DNA from: an uncultured Acetatifactor sp.
Lineage (GTDB): Bacteria > Bacillota > Clostridia > Lachnospirales > Lachnospiraceae
NCBI GenBank assembly: GCA_949840885.1
Contig: CATKYJ010000023.1
Coordinates: forward strand, 1-64,000
Length of the DNA: 64,000 nucleotides
Direction of reading: 5' to 3'
Below are positions 8,265 to 17,880 of this stretch, in pieces. Made by a program: the position numbers and the translations under genes. The first letter of the stretch is position 1; every line of letters begins with the position of its first letter. The notes under the pieces were generated by a model. That model did no database searches. It saw nothing but the letters and a program-made list of their open reading frames with translations, and had not been told where the DNA came from.

Positions 8265-10565
8265 ATGAATGATTATAAGAGCACAAAAGAGAGACTGTGT
8301 TTTTCAGGCCGGATGGAGAGAGTGCGGGAGGATATCCTGAAAAGGCTGCAGCGCTACGAACTGCGGGAGGGCACAAGAACCTGCCCCATTAAAATGGATC
8401 CCATGCCGGATCCTTTTACGGACACATTTGAGGAGAACCCCAACACACCTTATGTAATCAATCTGGCAAATGGCATCGTCCGCTCCTGGATGGCGACGCC
8501 CCTTGTGATTTTTCCCTGTGAGGCAGTGGTGGGAATCACCAGGCCCTGGTATCCGGTGCTGGAGCATTTCAGCATCGGGCTACAGGGCGCCGCAAGCGTG
8601 CTGGAGCGGGAGGACAAGGAGTCGGCAGTAGCTCTGTACAAGAGGATGGTTCCGCTTGACCGAACCTATCGAACCGCGGAATACGTGCGCATACTGGGAA
8701 AAAGGGGCTATGAGGCTTTCCTGGAAGATCAGGTGTTCAACGCCGGTGGCTACCAGGGGCACACCATTCCCAATTATGTGACCCTGCTGGAAAACGGGCT
8801 GGACGGCGTGCTGGGGCTCATTGACAAATATGCGGCAGAAAACGCAAAGGATGAGGAGACAAAGAATTTCTATGAGGCCAACCGCATCATTGTGCGGGGC
8901 ATGTCGGAATGGCTCACGGCCTATTCTATAGAGGCAGCCAGGCTGGGGGCACTGGAGGCCAATCCGGTTCAGAAGAAGTTCTATGAGGAAATCGCGGCCA
9001 ATTGCGCCTTTGTGGCTCATGGCAGGCCTCAGACCCTTTATCAGGCAGTGCAGCTGATGTGGTGCCTTTCGCTTTGGGACTGGGTGGACTGCGTAGGCCG
9101 CATGGATCAGTACCTGTATCCTTTTTATGAAAGATCCGTCAGGGAGGGGGACGTGATCTCTGCGGAAGATGCCATTGTATCCATTCTTTTCAAGATATGG
9201 GAAAACGGCTCCCACAACGTGACGGTCAGCGGCGTCCATGCAGACGGCAGCGATGCCACCACGGACCTGACCTATCTGCTGCTGCAGATTCTGCGCAATA
9301 TCCATGATACCCACCCAAGGATGTCCATCCGAATCCATGGGGACTCGCCAAAGGAACTGCTGGAACTGGCCGTGCAGATGTGGTCGGAGGGAATGTCGGA
9401 TCCTACGGTGGTCAGCGACAAGAATGTCATCGCGGGACTTACGAAGATCGGCGTGCCTATGGAGGACGCCAGGGACTACAGCATGCTGGGATGCCAGGAG
9501 ATTGAGATACCCGGCAAGAGCAACTTCGGCTGCGAGGACGGAACCTTTAATCTGGCCAAAATATTTGAGTTCGCCATGAACGGGGGCAAAAGCACCTCCC
9601 ATCCTGACATCCGGCTGGGGCCGGAGACAGGAAAATTCGTGGATTTTGAGACCTTTGAGGAGTTCTTTGAAGCCTTTGAGATCCAACTGAAGTACTTTAC
9701 CCGGCTGTTCTGCCATCTGTCCGATAAGGGGCAGGAAATCCGGGCGGCCAATTTCGCCAAGCTGGTAAAGACTCCGTTTACCACCGGATGCCTGGAAAAG
9801 GGAAAGCCCCATGATATGGGAGGACCTGTCTATAATTTCGGCGTGGTGGAGACAGCCGGCCTTGCGGCTGCGGCGGATTCCTTTACAGCCGTGAAGAAGC
9901 TTGTCTACGAGGAAAAGAAGATTTCCCGGCAGACTCTGGCGGATGCCCTGGCCGTCAACTTCCAAGGCTATGAAAAGGAGAGGCAGATGCTGCTGAACAT
10001 GGCTCCCAAGTTCGGCAACGACGACCCTGAGGCAGATGCCATGGCGGTTCGAGTGCTGGATCTGTTCTGGAGCGAGTGCGGGAGATACAAATCCATCCGG
10101 GGAGATGTATACACCGGAGCCTGCTCCCTCTTAGAGGGCGGCATCCATTACGGAAAGCATACAGGAGCCCTGCCGGACGGGAGGTTTGCCGGAGAACCCC
10201 TTGGGAACTCCATGGGACCCCGCCCTGGCGCAGACAAAAACGGGGTGTCCGCAATGCTTTCCTCAGTGGAAAAACTGCCTCTGGAGAAAGGGGTGGGCGG
10301 CACTACATTAAACGTAGTGCTCACTACCAAGCTTTTGTCCAATCCCTCTCTGCGCCAGAGCATAGCAAGCACCATTCGCAGCTACCTGATGGAGGGCGGC
10401 CAGATGGCTCAGATCACCACGGCCAATCTGGAGGATCTTCTGGACGCCAGGGAACATCCGGAGAGGCATGGAGACCTGATTGTCCGTGTGGGGGGCTTCA
10501 GCATCCAATTCGTACAGCTGGGGCCTGACGCCCAGAATGAGATCATCAGCCGATATAATGAATGA
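8265..10565 (+). CDS. Glycyl radical enzyme of unknown substrate (PFL/dehydratase superfamily)
   Basis: A radical enzyme of about 766 residues. The active-site thiyl cysteine lies in MLGCQEIEIPG (about residue 410), and the glycine loop near the C terminus reads RVGGFSIQFVQL (radical Gly about residue 744). The Cys-x-Glu arrangement (GCQE) fits the dehydratase/eliminase branch; a pyruvate formate-lyase would show two adjacent cysteines. The IEIPGKSNFGC sequence after the active site does not match the groups I know well (glycerol, choline, isethionate, hydroxyproline), so the substrate is open. The start is ambiguous: TTG 8223, ATG 8253 or ATG 8265; the last has GGTGA at suitable spacing. The FAD oxidoreductase gene follows 11 bp later. 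Confidence 0.92.
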   Translation: MNDYKSTKERLCFSGRMERVREDILKRLQRYELREGTRTCPIKMDPMPDPFTDTFEENPNTPYVINLANGIVRSWMATPLVIFPCEAVVGITRPWYPVLEHFSIGLQGAASVLEREDKESAVALYKRMVPLDRTYRTAEYVRILGKRGYEAFLEDQVFNAGGYQGHTIPNYVTLLENGLDGVLGLIDKYAAENAKDEETKNFYEANRIIVRGMSEWLTAYSIEAARLGALEANPVQKKFYEEIAANCAFVAHGRPQTLYQAVQLMWCLSLWDWVDCVGRMDQYLYPFYERSVREGDVISAEDAIVSILFKIWENGSHNVTVSGVHADGSDATTDLTYLLLQILRNIHDTHPRMSIRIHGDSPKELLELAVQMWSEGMSDPTVVSDKNVIAGLTKIGVPMEDARDYSMLGCQEIEIPGKSNFGCEDGTFNLAKIFEFAMNGGKSTSHPDIRLGPETGKFVDFETFEEFFEAFEIQLKYFTRLFCHLSDKGQEIRAANFAKLVKTPFTTGCLEKGKPHDMGGPVYNFGVVETAGLAAAADSFTAVKKLVYEEKKISRQTLADALAVNFQGYEKERQMLLNMAPKFGNDDPEADAMAVRVLDLFWSECGRYKSIRGDVYTGACSLLEGGIHYGKHTGALPDGRFAGEPLGNSMGPRPGADKNGVSAMLSSVEKLPLEKGVGGTTLNVVLTTKLLSNPSLRQSIASTIRSYLMEGGQMAQITTANLEDLLDAREHPERHGDLIVRVGGFSIQFVQLGPDAQNEIISRYNE

Positions 10566-10576
10566 GGAGGGACGGA

Positions 10577-11920
10577 ATGTATATTGTTGAACCACAGAGA
10601 CAGATTCCCGTTATATGGGAGGGCGACTTGTGCGTGGCGGGAGGTTCCGCCACGGGAGTGTTCGCAGCAGTGCGGGCTGCCAGGCTTGGGCTTAAGGTGA
10701 TGCTCATTGAGAGGCAGAACTGCTTTGGGGGCGTGGCCACCAGCGGTCTGGTGAATGTATGGCACACTTTCCGGGATACGGAGCGGAAAAAACAGATCAT
10801 CGCGGGGCTTAGCGCAGAAGTCGCCCGGAGGCTGGAGCCTTTTCGGGCCGGATATGTGGATTGGGCGGACTCCTATTGCTTCAATCCCCAGGAACTTAAA
10901 GTGGAGCTGGACAAGCTGATGGACGAAAGCGGCGCAGAGTATCTGCTCCACACCTGGTATGCAGGGCTGCAGACGAAAGACGATAGAATCACTGCTGTCC
11001 TTGTGGAGAACAAGGACGGGCGCGGTGCCATAAAGGCGGATTTCTTCATAGACGCCACAGGGGACGGCGACCTTGCCAGGGATCTGGGCATAGAGTCCTA
11101 CACCCACGAGAATGTCCAGCCGCCCTCTGCCTGCTTCCTGCTCCAGGGGGACATGGAGGGGCTTGACGTTCAGGACATGATCCGTAAATACGGCACGGAA
11201 TTTTGCCTGGAGGAGGACTGGGGCTGGCATAACGATGTCCCCAGATGTCCGCAGGTCTCCATGCGCGCCGACACACATGTCTTTGGCCTGCGCTGCGACA
11301 GGGCAGAAGATTTGACGAAAGCCGAGGTGGAGGGGCGCAGAAAAATCAGGGCCGTGGTGGACATGCTGAATAAATATGGCAAAAAAGGCGTAGCTTATAA
11401 TAACCTGGCCTCATGCTCTTACATCGGCATTCGGGAGAGCGTCCACTATAAGACGGTTTATCAGGCAAATGAAAACGACCTGCTGCAGGGGCTTCGCTAT
11501 GAGGATGCCATTTTAAACGGCACATACGGGGTGGACGTCCATCACGCCAATAGAGGAATCACGTTCCGCTTCTTTGACGGCACCTATCGGGTGGAAAACG
11601 CAGACGGCACTGTCAGGCGGGGGAACTGGCGCAAGGAAAAAGGCATTGCTCCGGACGCTCCTGTTCCAACCTACTACCAGCTGCCTTTCCGCTGCCTGGT
11701 GCAGGCAAAGTGGCAGAATTTCATTGCGGCCGGGCGCATGCTTAATGCGGATACAGGAGCCTTTGGCGCACTGCGGGTGATGGTAAATCTGAATCAGATC
11801 GGGGAAGCGGCCGGAGTAGCGGCCTATCTGGCCCTCCACCACAATGAGGCTGTGCAGGAGCTAAGCGGCACCGAAGTGGCAAGGACATTGTCAAAGGGCG
11901 GCTCCGCCAACCTGGGTTAA
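10577..11920 (+). CDS. FAD-dependent oxidoreductase linked to the glycyl radical enzyme
   Basis: A 447-residue flavoprotein of the FAD_oxidored type. The N-terminal dinucleotide fold reads AGGSATGVFAA and is followed by IERQNCFGGVAT. ATGDGDLA (about residue 160) and the C-terminal AAGRMLNADTGAFGALRVM segment are family features near FAD. It is translated from ATG 10577, with GGAGG at the stop of the previous gene; an upstream ATG at 10562 has no spacing for that site. Tight coupling to the glycyl radical gene suggests it oxidises or reduces the precursor or product of that enzyme (inference). Confidence 0.88.
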   Translation: MYIVEPQRQIPVIWEGDLCVAGGSATGVFAAVRAARLGLKVMLIERQNCFGGVATSGLVNVWHTFRDTERKKQIIAGLSAEVARRLEPFRAGYVDWADSYCFNPQELKVELDKLMDESGAEYLLHTWYAGLQTKDDRITAVLVENKDGRGAIKADFFIDATGDGDLARDLGIESYTHENVQPPSACFLLQGDMEGLDVQDMIRKYGTEFCLEEDWGWHNDVPRCPQVSMRADTHVFGLRCDRAEDLTKAEVEGRRKIRAVVDMLNKYGKKGVAYNNLASCSYIGIRESVHYKTVYQANENDLLQGLRYEDAILNGTYGVDVHHANRGITFRFFDGTYRVENADGTVRRGNWRKEKGIAPDAPVPTYYQLPFRCLVQAKWQNFIAAGRMLNADTGAFGALRVMVNLNQIGEAAGVAAYLALHHNEAVQELSGTEVARTLSKGGSANLG

Positions 11921-11933
11921 TAAGAGAGGTTTC

Positions 11934-13730
11934 ATGACAAAGCAGAATAGGAACAGCATGAGGAAGATTCTGATAAAGGGATTCCTGGTGTCAGGACTTT
12001 TGCCGGTTCTGTTATTATCCGTGATCCTTTGCGTCATCAGTATGCGAAGCCAGATTTCCCAAAGGCTTCGGGAGAATGCGGCAACGCTGGAGTCCCTGGC
12101 CTGGACAGTGGAATCCAGGATCGCGGCATTGAACCGGTTTCCCGCGGAACTGCCTGAAAGCAACGGCTTTTCCTCCAGGCTTTCCGTGGGCTCCCTGTAC
12201 TGGCTGCTGCTGCACTGCCCTGAGGATGGCAGAAGCGCCATCCGTCCTGCGAACTATGGAGACTATATCAGAGTCAGCAATGACATCACAAAAAGGTATC
12301 TGAGCAATGAGAACCGGTATATCAACAGCATATATCTGATCACCAAAAACGGAGGGGTTATGAATTTTGGCAGCAGGAAGCTTCTCCGGGAAGACATAAC
12401 GGACGAACTGTGGGAAAAAGCGAAAAACAAGGAACTGCCCCAGTACCTGTACAGGGAGGAGAACGACCTGTATGTGGAAAACGCGGATTCCGCCATGAGC
12501 CACTGCTTTTCCTGGCTGGCAGAGGTTAAGACTATTGACTTGAAAGGAAGCCTTGCGGTGATGGTGGTGGACGTAGGTGAGTCGGTGTTCGAAACGCTGT
12601 ACCATTATGCCGAGCTGGAGCCGGGAAAGCGCTTTTATGTTCTGGACAGAAGCGGAAAGATCGTCTACAGTACGGACAGCGCAGAGGGAAGAGACTGCTA
12701 TGTCGAATATTGCGGCCGAAAAGAGACAGAATATGATATGGCCGCCGGAGAGATCATCTCAAGCTATCCGCTGGAAGGCTCTCTGGGGATGACTGTCCTG
12801 TACGCCGAAAAAATTTCCGGGAGGAATCTGTACGGAGTGATGCTGCTGGCAATATCAGGCATCCTTGTGTTTACCATACTCTATGAACTGTATATGACAA
12901 TGAGGTACACGGGGAGGTTCACAAGGCCTATCCAGGAACTGTGTCAGCTGATGGAGACGGACGAGATGCCCCAGATTCTTGGCAGCCACCAGGACATTTA
13001 TGAATTTGGCATTCTCTATAAGCATTATGACCAGATGATCGTGTCTATCCGCCAGCATATCAGGGAAAAATACGAGAGCGAACTTGTCATGGCCCGTGCG
13101 AAGATGAAAGTCATGGAATCGCAGATAGATTCCCACTTCCTCTACAACACCCTGGAGTGCATCCAGTCCATGGCTCTGGTCAACGGTGCGGACGATGTGG
13201 CGGACATGACCAAATCCCTGGCGGACATGTTCAAGTACATCAGCCGAATGGAAAAACCAGTGGTTCCTGTAAGGGATGAAGTAAAGTATGTCCAGGACTA
13301 TCTGATGATACAGCGGAACAGATTCGGGAGAAACGTTAGCTGCATCATGAAAGTGGAGCCCAAGTACCTGGACAGATATATGCTGAAGCTTACTTTGCAG
13401 CCCATTGTGGAAAACGTCTTTAAGCACGGGTTCCGGGATAAGAAGACCGTGCACAATATTCACATTACCTGTATGGAGTCGGAGGACATGCTGCAGTTTC
13501 GGATTTGCGACAACGGAGTGGGGATGGAGCCTGAGAAGCTGGAGGAGGTGCGCCGGGGGATGAAATCCGGCGTCTCCGAAGGCGGAGGAGGCCTGGGGCT
13601 GTCCAACATTGCAAAGCGCATGGAGCTTTACTACGGCGAAAAGGCCGGGATCTCCATAGAGTCTATTCCCGGAGAGGGCACCGCGGTGTGTCTGTCATTT
13701 CCAGGAGGCGCTGAGTTAGGCGCTCGGTGA
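11934..13730 (+). CDS. Sensor histidine kinase, YesM type
   Basis: A membrane sensor of 598 residues. It has a first membrane span at about residues 12-33, an extracellular sensory region of about 260 residues, a second span near 300-320, a HAMP-like linker, and a His_kinase domain with SQIDSHFLYNTLE (phospho-accepting His401). The C-terminal ATPase domain has DNGVGM and GGLGLSNIAKRM. It lies 13 bp after the oxidoreductase gene. Together with the response regulator it should sense the transported sugar or a derivative and activate this operon. Confidence 0.93.
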   Translation: MTKQNRNSMRKILIKGFLVSGLLPVLLLSVILCVISMRSQISQRLRENAATLESLAWTVESRIAALNRFPAELPESNGFSSRLSVGSLYWLLLHCPEDGRSAIRPANYGDYIRVSNDITKRYLSNENRYINSIYLITKNGGVMNFGSRKLLREDITDELWEKAKNKELPQYLYREENDLYVENADSAMSHCFSWLAEVKTIDLKGSLAVMVVDVGESVFETLYHYAELEPGKRFYVLDRSGKIVYSTDSAEGRDCYVEYCGRKETEYDMAAGEIISSYPLEGSLGMTVLYAEKISGRNLYGVMLLAISGILVFTILYELYMTMRYTGRFTRPIQELCQLMETDEMPQILGSHQDIYEFGILYKHYDQMIVSIRQHIREKYESELVMARAKMKVMESQIDSHFLYNTLECIQSMALVNGADDVADMTKSLADMFKYISRMEKPVVPVRDEVKYVQDYLMIQRNRFGRNVSCIMKVEPKYLDRYMLKLTLQPIVENVFKHGFRDKKTVHNIHITCMESEDMLQFRICDNGVGMEPEKLEEVRRGMKSGVSEGGGGLGLSNIAKRMELYYGEKAGISIESIPGEGTAVCLSFPGGAELGAR

Positions 13731-13872
13731 TGAAATCCTGCGCATTTGGCTTTTGCGTGCCAGGAGGATTCAGAGCCCAGGCTTCTAAGCCGGGCAGAGC
13801 AGGAGGAGGCATGGAGGACTGCCAGCCATTTTGGATGGCGCTGCAGACCGCGTTGGCATCATGGAGGTCAGT

Positions 13873-15348
13873 ATGATTTACCGCTATGTGATTGTGGAAG
13901 ACGAACCAATAGTGCAAAAAGGGACGGAGATAAAAATGCAGCGCACGGGCCTGCCTTTTGCGCTGGCAGGGGTGGCGGACAATGGCATCGATGGGCTGGA
14001 TCTGATCCGGCGCATCCGGCCTGAACTGGCCATTGTGGACATGCAGATGGCCAATGGGGACGGCATGGAGCTGATGGGGAACATCCGGCAGGAGGGTATC
14101 CGGCTGGAGATTATTGTGATCAGCGCGTTTTCGGACTTTCGGTATGCCCATGCCGGAATCGTCCATGATGTGTGCGCCTATCTGATCAAGCCCTTTTCGG
14201 AGGAGGAGCTGCGGAGTGCGGTTCTGACCTCCATGGAGCGCATCGAAAAGGGAAAGCGGCATGAGATTGAGGATGGGACAGCCGGGAGAAGAGAAGAATG
14301 CAAGATTCTGCAGAACTACCTGGCGGGCGTACCGAACAGCAATATCCTGCCGGAATTTAAGCACCTTTCCATCGGGCCGGAGCCTGGGTGGTATGTGGTG
14401 GCGGAACTGTATTTTTCCCAGGGGGAAGCAGAGCTGGAAAAGCCGGACTTCCTGAAAGAGATGGTCTGCCTGGAAGTGCAGGGAATGCCCCGGCGAAGAT
14501 TCCTTGTGGGATATGCAGGGAAGCGGTTTGCACAAAAGGAGCTGGAGGCCTTTGAACGCTTATGCCAGGCGGCGGACAGTGCGGGAGTCAGCCTCCCCTG
14601 CAGGGATCTGGACTGCCTCTGGGTGGCTGGAAGACAGGCTCAGGAAGCCAGGCGGGACTGTCGTGTGGGAGAGGGGGATGTGTGCAGGTACACCGGATCC
14701 TCCAATGAGACCAAAGCCATGGATAAGCGCACTGCCGACAAACTGACCTACGCCCTGGAAAACGGCAATCAGGAGGAATTCAGGGCGTATGCCGCGGACT
14801 TTGCACATGCCTGCAAAAAGCAGGGGTGGAGCGTCAATCAGATGATAGCGGCCTATCGGGAATTTTACGGGAAAATGCTTGCCGTCACAGACTCGCAGGA
14901 GGACATGTCTCCCACATTGTATCAGTTTGACTATATGGAACAGCGCTGTGAGGCGGACGAAAATCTCCCAATGGCCATTGCCGATTTCATGTTCCGGACA
15001 CTTGGCAGGGTGCAGAGCGGGGAGGGCGCTTCCGACCTCTTCTCCGGCATCTGTATTTACCTGGAAAAGCATTTCAGTGAGGACTTGTCCCTGGATTTGG
15101 TCAGCGATCTGTTCCATTTAAGCCCCGGATATTTGAGCCAGCTTTTTGGCAGGCGGCTGGGGATCACATATACCAATTATATTACAAAGATCAGGATTGA
15201 AAACGCATGCCGTCTGCTGGAAGAGGGCAGGAGCATAGCGGAGACTGCCAAGAAATGCGGATTTCGAAACGAGAAGTACTTTTACAAGGTCTTTAAGAAG
15301 CAGACAGGGGAAACGCCCCAGGAGTACAGATCCCATTTACAAAAATAA
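13873..15348 (+). CDS. AraC-type response regulator, YesN type
   Basis: A receiver domain (VIVEDEPIVQ; phospho-acceptor Asp56 in IVDMQM) is followed by a variable middle region and a C-terminal AraC DNA-binding domain with two helix-turn-helix units (LDLVSDLFHLSPGYLSQLF and IAETAKKCGFRNEKYFYKVFKK). I choose ATG 13873 (491 residues), which has GGAGGTCAGT directly upstream; the frame is open to a TTG at 13831. A 142-bp spacer without a gene separates it from the kinase. Likely target: the AGTGTACTAAT repeats at 3393-3426 (inference). Confidence 0.93.
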   Translation: MIYRYVIVEDEPIVQKGTEIKMQRTGLPFALAGVADNGIDGLDLIRRIRPELAIVDMQMANGDGMELMGNIRQEGIRLEIIVISAFSDFRYAHAGIVHDVCAYLIKPFSEEELRSAVLTSMERIEKGKRHEIEDGTAGRREECKILQNYLAGVPNSNILPEFKHLSIGPEPGWYVVAELYFSQGEAELEKPDFLKEMVCLEVQGMPRRRFLVGYAGKRFAQKELEAFERLCQAADSAGVSLPCRDLDCLWVAGRQAQEARRDCRVGEGDVCRYTGSSNETKAMDKRTADKLTYALENGNQEEFRAYAADFAHACKKQGWSVNQMIAAYREFYGKMLAVTDSQEDMSPTLYQFDYMEQRCEADENLPMAIADFMFRTLGRVQSGEGASDLFSGICIYLEKHFSEDLSLDLVSDLFHLSPGYLSQLFGRRLGITYTNYITKIRIENACRLLEEGRSIAETAKKCGFRNEKYFYKVFKKQTGETPQEYRSHLQK

Positions 15349-15365
15349 GAAAGGCGGAGAGGAAG

Positions 15366-17645
15366 ATGGAGAGAACAAGAGAGTATTTCAGGTCGCTGGT
15401 CTCCCAGCGGGGAATCAGACAGACATTTTTTGACGGAGACCCAAAGTATAACGCGTCCTGGGATTATAATGTGAGCCCGGACAAGAGGCACTTTTTCTCA
15501 GTGTGCGCGGAGGGACCCATCATAGATGCAATGGTGTACGAGTACATCCCTGAGACCTGTGAGATGATAAAGTGCATCGATACCAAGACGGACATCATCA
15601 CATATCCCCGCACGGTGCGCCCCAGCAAGGTCCACACCTGCATGAGCTTTATGGAGGACGGCCGGATCATCATGAATAATCATACTACAGCCATGTCACC
15701 ATATCACCCTGACTGGATGCCGGAGGCGTATTATGGCCATCCCTGGGAGGGGTTCCCGGGCTCCAATGTGTTCGTCTATGATCCGAAGACGGGAAAGACG
15801 GAGGACTATGGGATCCCGGTGCCCCATGAGTCCATATATGGGGGAGCCTATGACCCCGTGCACAGAGCCTACTATTTTACCGGTTATATGCGGGGCCATG
15901 GCTACCGGCTGGACATGGACGACCGGAAAGTCACGGACTACGGCCAGCTCACGGAATGCAGCGTGTACTATCACTACCTGGGGCCGGACGGAAATATTTA
16001 TTTCTCTACCAGGAGAGGCCGCATGATGCGGTTCAACACGGCCCGGCAGACGGCGGAGGATACAGGGGTGGACATCCCTGTGGATCCTAAGCTTCCCGAG
16101 AGCCGCTGCCACAATTCCTTTGCTTTTGGGTGCACGGCGCCGGATAACCGTATTTTCCTGGCCACCCATAGAAGCGGACATATTTTTGCCTATGACTGCT
16201 ATCAGAATGAATTGGAGGACTACGGCAGCTTCGTGCCGGCATGGTATCGGGAGCAGTATGAAGATACTGCCATGATCTTCGGTATGGGCTTTGACGGCAG
16301 AGGCGTGCTGTGGTATGCGGTAAAGCTTCTGGGGAACTGCCTGCGGCTGGTGAGCTGGGATGTCTTTGGAGGCGGGGAGCCCCAGGACTACGGGATCATC
16401 GGTACAAAGGAGCATGCGGTCTGGAACTTCAGCATGGTACATATCGTTGACGATATCTTCTATGGCTCCTCCACCAACCATGCCGCGGACGGTCCTGCCA
16501 TGATCGCTATTGATCTGCAGGTGATGCGGGAGGACAGAGAGCTGCCCAGAGAGCGGGTATGGGACAAGATCTGCTACCGCGGCACACCTGACGCAGATTT
16601 GTATCCGGGAGACGAGGTTCTCACCGGGGCGGCGGCAAAGGACGCCACATCCCGGAAAGAGGTGCAGGATATATGGGGCGGGCATGCCTTTTCCAACGGG
16701 ATTCTCAGACAAAGGCCGCGGAACAATCAGTTTGCGCTGACAGTCGGGCAGTATTATGTGGTGAAGCTGTGGCAGCATGTAGGCATGGAGCACTCCCAGG
16801 TGCAGGAGGTCTCCCATGACGAAAAGGGCAATACAGTGGTAATCTGCGGCAGCGAGCCGAAGCGGGACTGCTATGGCATGATAGAGGAGGAAAAGGATCT
16901 CCGGGGGAAATATTATAGATTTGTGATACATAGAGGAGAGGTGCTCTCCTGCCAGGAGATTGTCTATACCCCTAAAGACCACAGGGAAATCGCCGAAAAA
17001 TATAAGGATTGCATTCTGCCAACGCCGGCAGGGCGCTCTTGGCTGGGGGTGGCCACCTGCGAGGCCGGGCTGGCGGACGGAAGCGTGTTGGTAGGCAACC
17101 GCAGCGGGGGACTTGCTCTGATTCGGAGGGGCAGCAGGGGCTGCGGCGAGATGTCCGGCGCGGATCCGGGCAGGGGACTGGGCCGGGATGGAGAAGCGGC
17201 TTTTGGCCAGGATGGAGATAAAGTCTTCAGCCAGACTGGGGATAAGGTCTACAACCAGGCTGAGAACAAGGTCTTCAGCCAGGCTGAGGCCAAGGTCTTC
17301 AGCCAGGCTGAGGCCATGGTCTTCAGCCAGGCTGAGGCCAAGGTCTTCAGCCTTGGGATGGTCACCTGTTCAGGGCCAATCCGAGACATGACGGCTTCTC
17401 CGGATGGGCGGACCGTGTACGGGGTGGCCGGAGATCCGGACGACCTGGGACTTGTCTTCTCCTACAACATGGACACAGGCCTGGTGCTCCACGGCTCTAT
17501 ATTCTTCGAGGAGGGAGACGGCTTTGACGGCCTGGGCAATTCCTGCGAGCCCTGCGCCATAGACTATGCGCCGGACGGCATGTCCTTAGCCATCGGGGTG
17601 CGGGACAGGCTGGGCTGTGCCTATGAATATTATTTTGAGGAATAA
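15366..17645 (+). CDS. Large beta-propeller-like protein with an internal 8-residue tandem repeat
   Basis: A 759-residue protein of no family I can name. Recurrent segments such as SNVFVYDPKTGKTEDYG, YFSTRRGRMMRFNT and RIFLATHRSGHIFAYD suggest a seven-bladed propeller of the kind that reads sugar or organic ligands. There is no signal peptide, so it is probably cytoplasmic. Residues from about 619 to 666 are a low-complexity insertion built from six 8-residue units of the type KVFSQAEA. The gene starts 17 bp after the response regulator and closes the operon. It may be a lyase, sensor or chaperone for the pathway substrate; function unknown. Confidence 0.8.
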   Translation: MERTREYFRSLVSQRGIRQTFFDGDPKYNASWDYNVSPDKRHFFSVCAEGPIIDAMVYEYIPETCEMIKCIDTKTDIITYPRTVRPSKVHTCMSFMEDGRIIMNNHTTAMSPYHPDWMPEAYYGHPWEGFPGSNVFVYDPKTGKTEDYGIPVPHESIYGGAYDPVHRAYYFTGYMRGHGYRLDMDDRKVTDYGQLTECSVYYHYLGPDGNIYFSTRRGRMMRFNTARQTAEDTGVDIPVDPKLPESRCHNSFAFGCTAPDNRIFLATHRSGHIFAYDCYQNELEDYGSFVPAWYREQYEDTAMIFGMGFDGRGVLWYAVKLLGNCLRLVSWDVFGGGEPQDYGIIGTKEHAVWNFSMVHIVDDIFYGSSTNHAADGPAMIAIDLQVMREDRELPRERVWDKICYRGTPDADLYPGDEVLTGAAAKDATSRKEVQDIWGGHAFSNGILRQRPRNNQFALTVGQYYVVKLWQHVGMEHSQVQEVSHDEKGNTVVICGSEPKRDCYGMIEEEKDLRGKYYRFVIHRGEVLSCQEIVYTPKDHREIAEKYKDCILPTPAGRSWLGVATCEAGLADGSVLVGNRSGGLALIRRGSRGCGEMSGADPGRGLGRDGEAAFGQDGDKVFSQTGDKVYNQAENKVFSQAEAKVFSQAEAMVFSQAEAKVFSLGMVTCSGPIRDMTASPDGRTVYGVAGDPDDLGLVFSYNMDTGLVLHGSIFFEEGDGFDGLGNSCEPCAIDYAPDGMSLAIGVRDRLGCAYEYYFEE
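17220..17363 (+). repeat. 24-bp tandem repeat, six units, in frame
   Basis: Units start at 17220, 17244, 17268, 17292, 17316 and 17340. The central units are near-identical AAGGTCTTCAGCCAGGCTGA plus GGCC, coding KVFSQAEA; the outer units have diverged (KVFSQTGD, KVYNQAEN, KVFSLGMV). The reading frame is kept through all units, so copy-number change would alter protein length without a frameshift. Confidence 0.9.
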
Positions 17646-17661
17646 CGGTCAACGCAGGATA

Positions 17662-17681
17662 CCGGCACCGTAAGGTGCCGG
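17662..17681 (+). terminator. Terminator-like hairpin after the propeller gene
   Basis: CCGGCACC (17662-17669) and GGTGCCGG (17674-17681) form an 8-bp stem with a GTAA loop, 16 bp after the stop codon. A real T tract is lacking (CGTCTTGCATT follows), so efficiency is uncertain. Confidence 0.5.
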
Positions 17682-17697
17682 CGTCTTGCATTGGCTC

Positions 17698-17726
17698 TTG
17701 CATTTTGCGGGTCTGTGTGCTATGAT
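17698..17726 (+). promoter_or_regulatory. Promoter of ptb-buk
   Basis: -35 TTGCAT (17698-17703) and -10 TATGAT (17721-17726) are separated by exactly 17 bp. A hairpin lies downstream in the leader at 17765-17787 (CAACCGG with CCGGTTG), followed by CTGTTTTGTG. The leader runs about 150 nt to the ptb start. Confidence 0.55.
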
Positions 17727-17764
17727 TCATAGTAACAGAAGCGGTGTATACTGCGCTTTTCATT

Positions 17765-17787
17765 CAACCGGAGCAGGTATCCGGTTG
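17765..17787 (+). promoter_or_regulatory. Leader hairpin upstream of ptb
   Basis: CAACCGG (17765-17771) pairs with CCGGTTG (17781-17787), 9-nt loop, then a short T-rich stretch. It may attenuate the ptb-buk transcript; alternatively it is a weak terminator of upstream transcription. Confidence 0.4.
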
Positions 17788-17880
17788 CTGTTTTGTGTCC
17801 AGGGGTCCGGAGCCCGGACAGGGACATAATCAGACAAAAAGAACATGCCCGGCCAGGGCAGAAAGGAAGAAGACAGGAAA

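Noticed and set aside
17009..17391. Two plus-strand frames (17009-17221, 17188-17391) over the repeat
   Set aside because: They are other-frame readings of the tandem repeat and flanking low-complexity sequence of the propeller gene.
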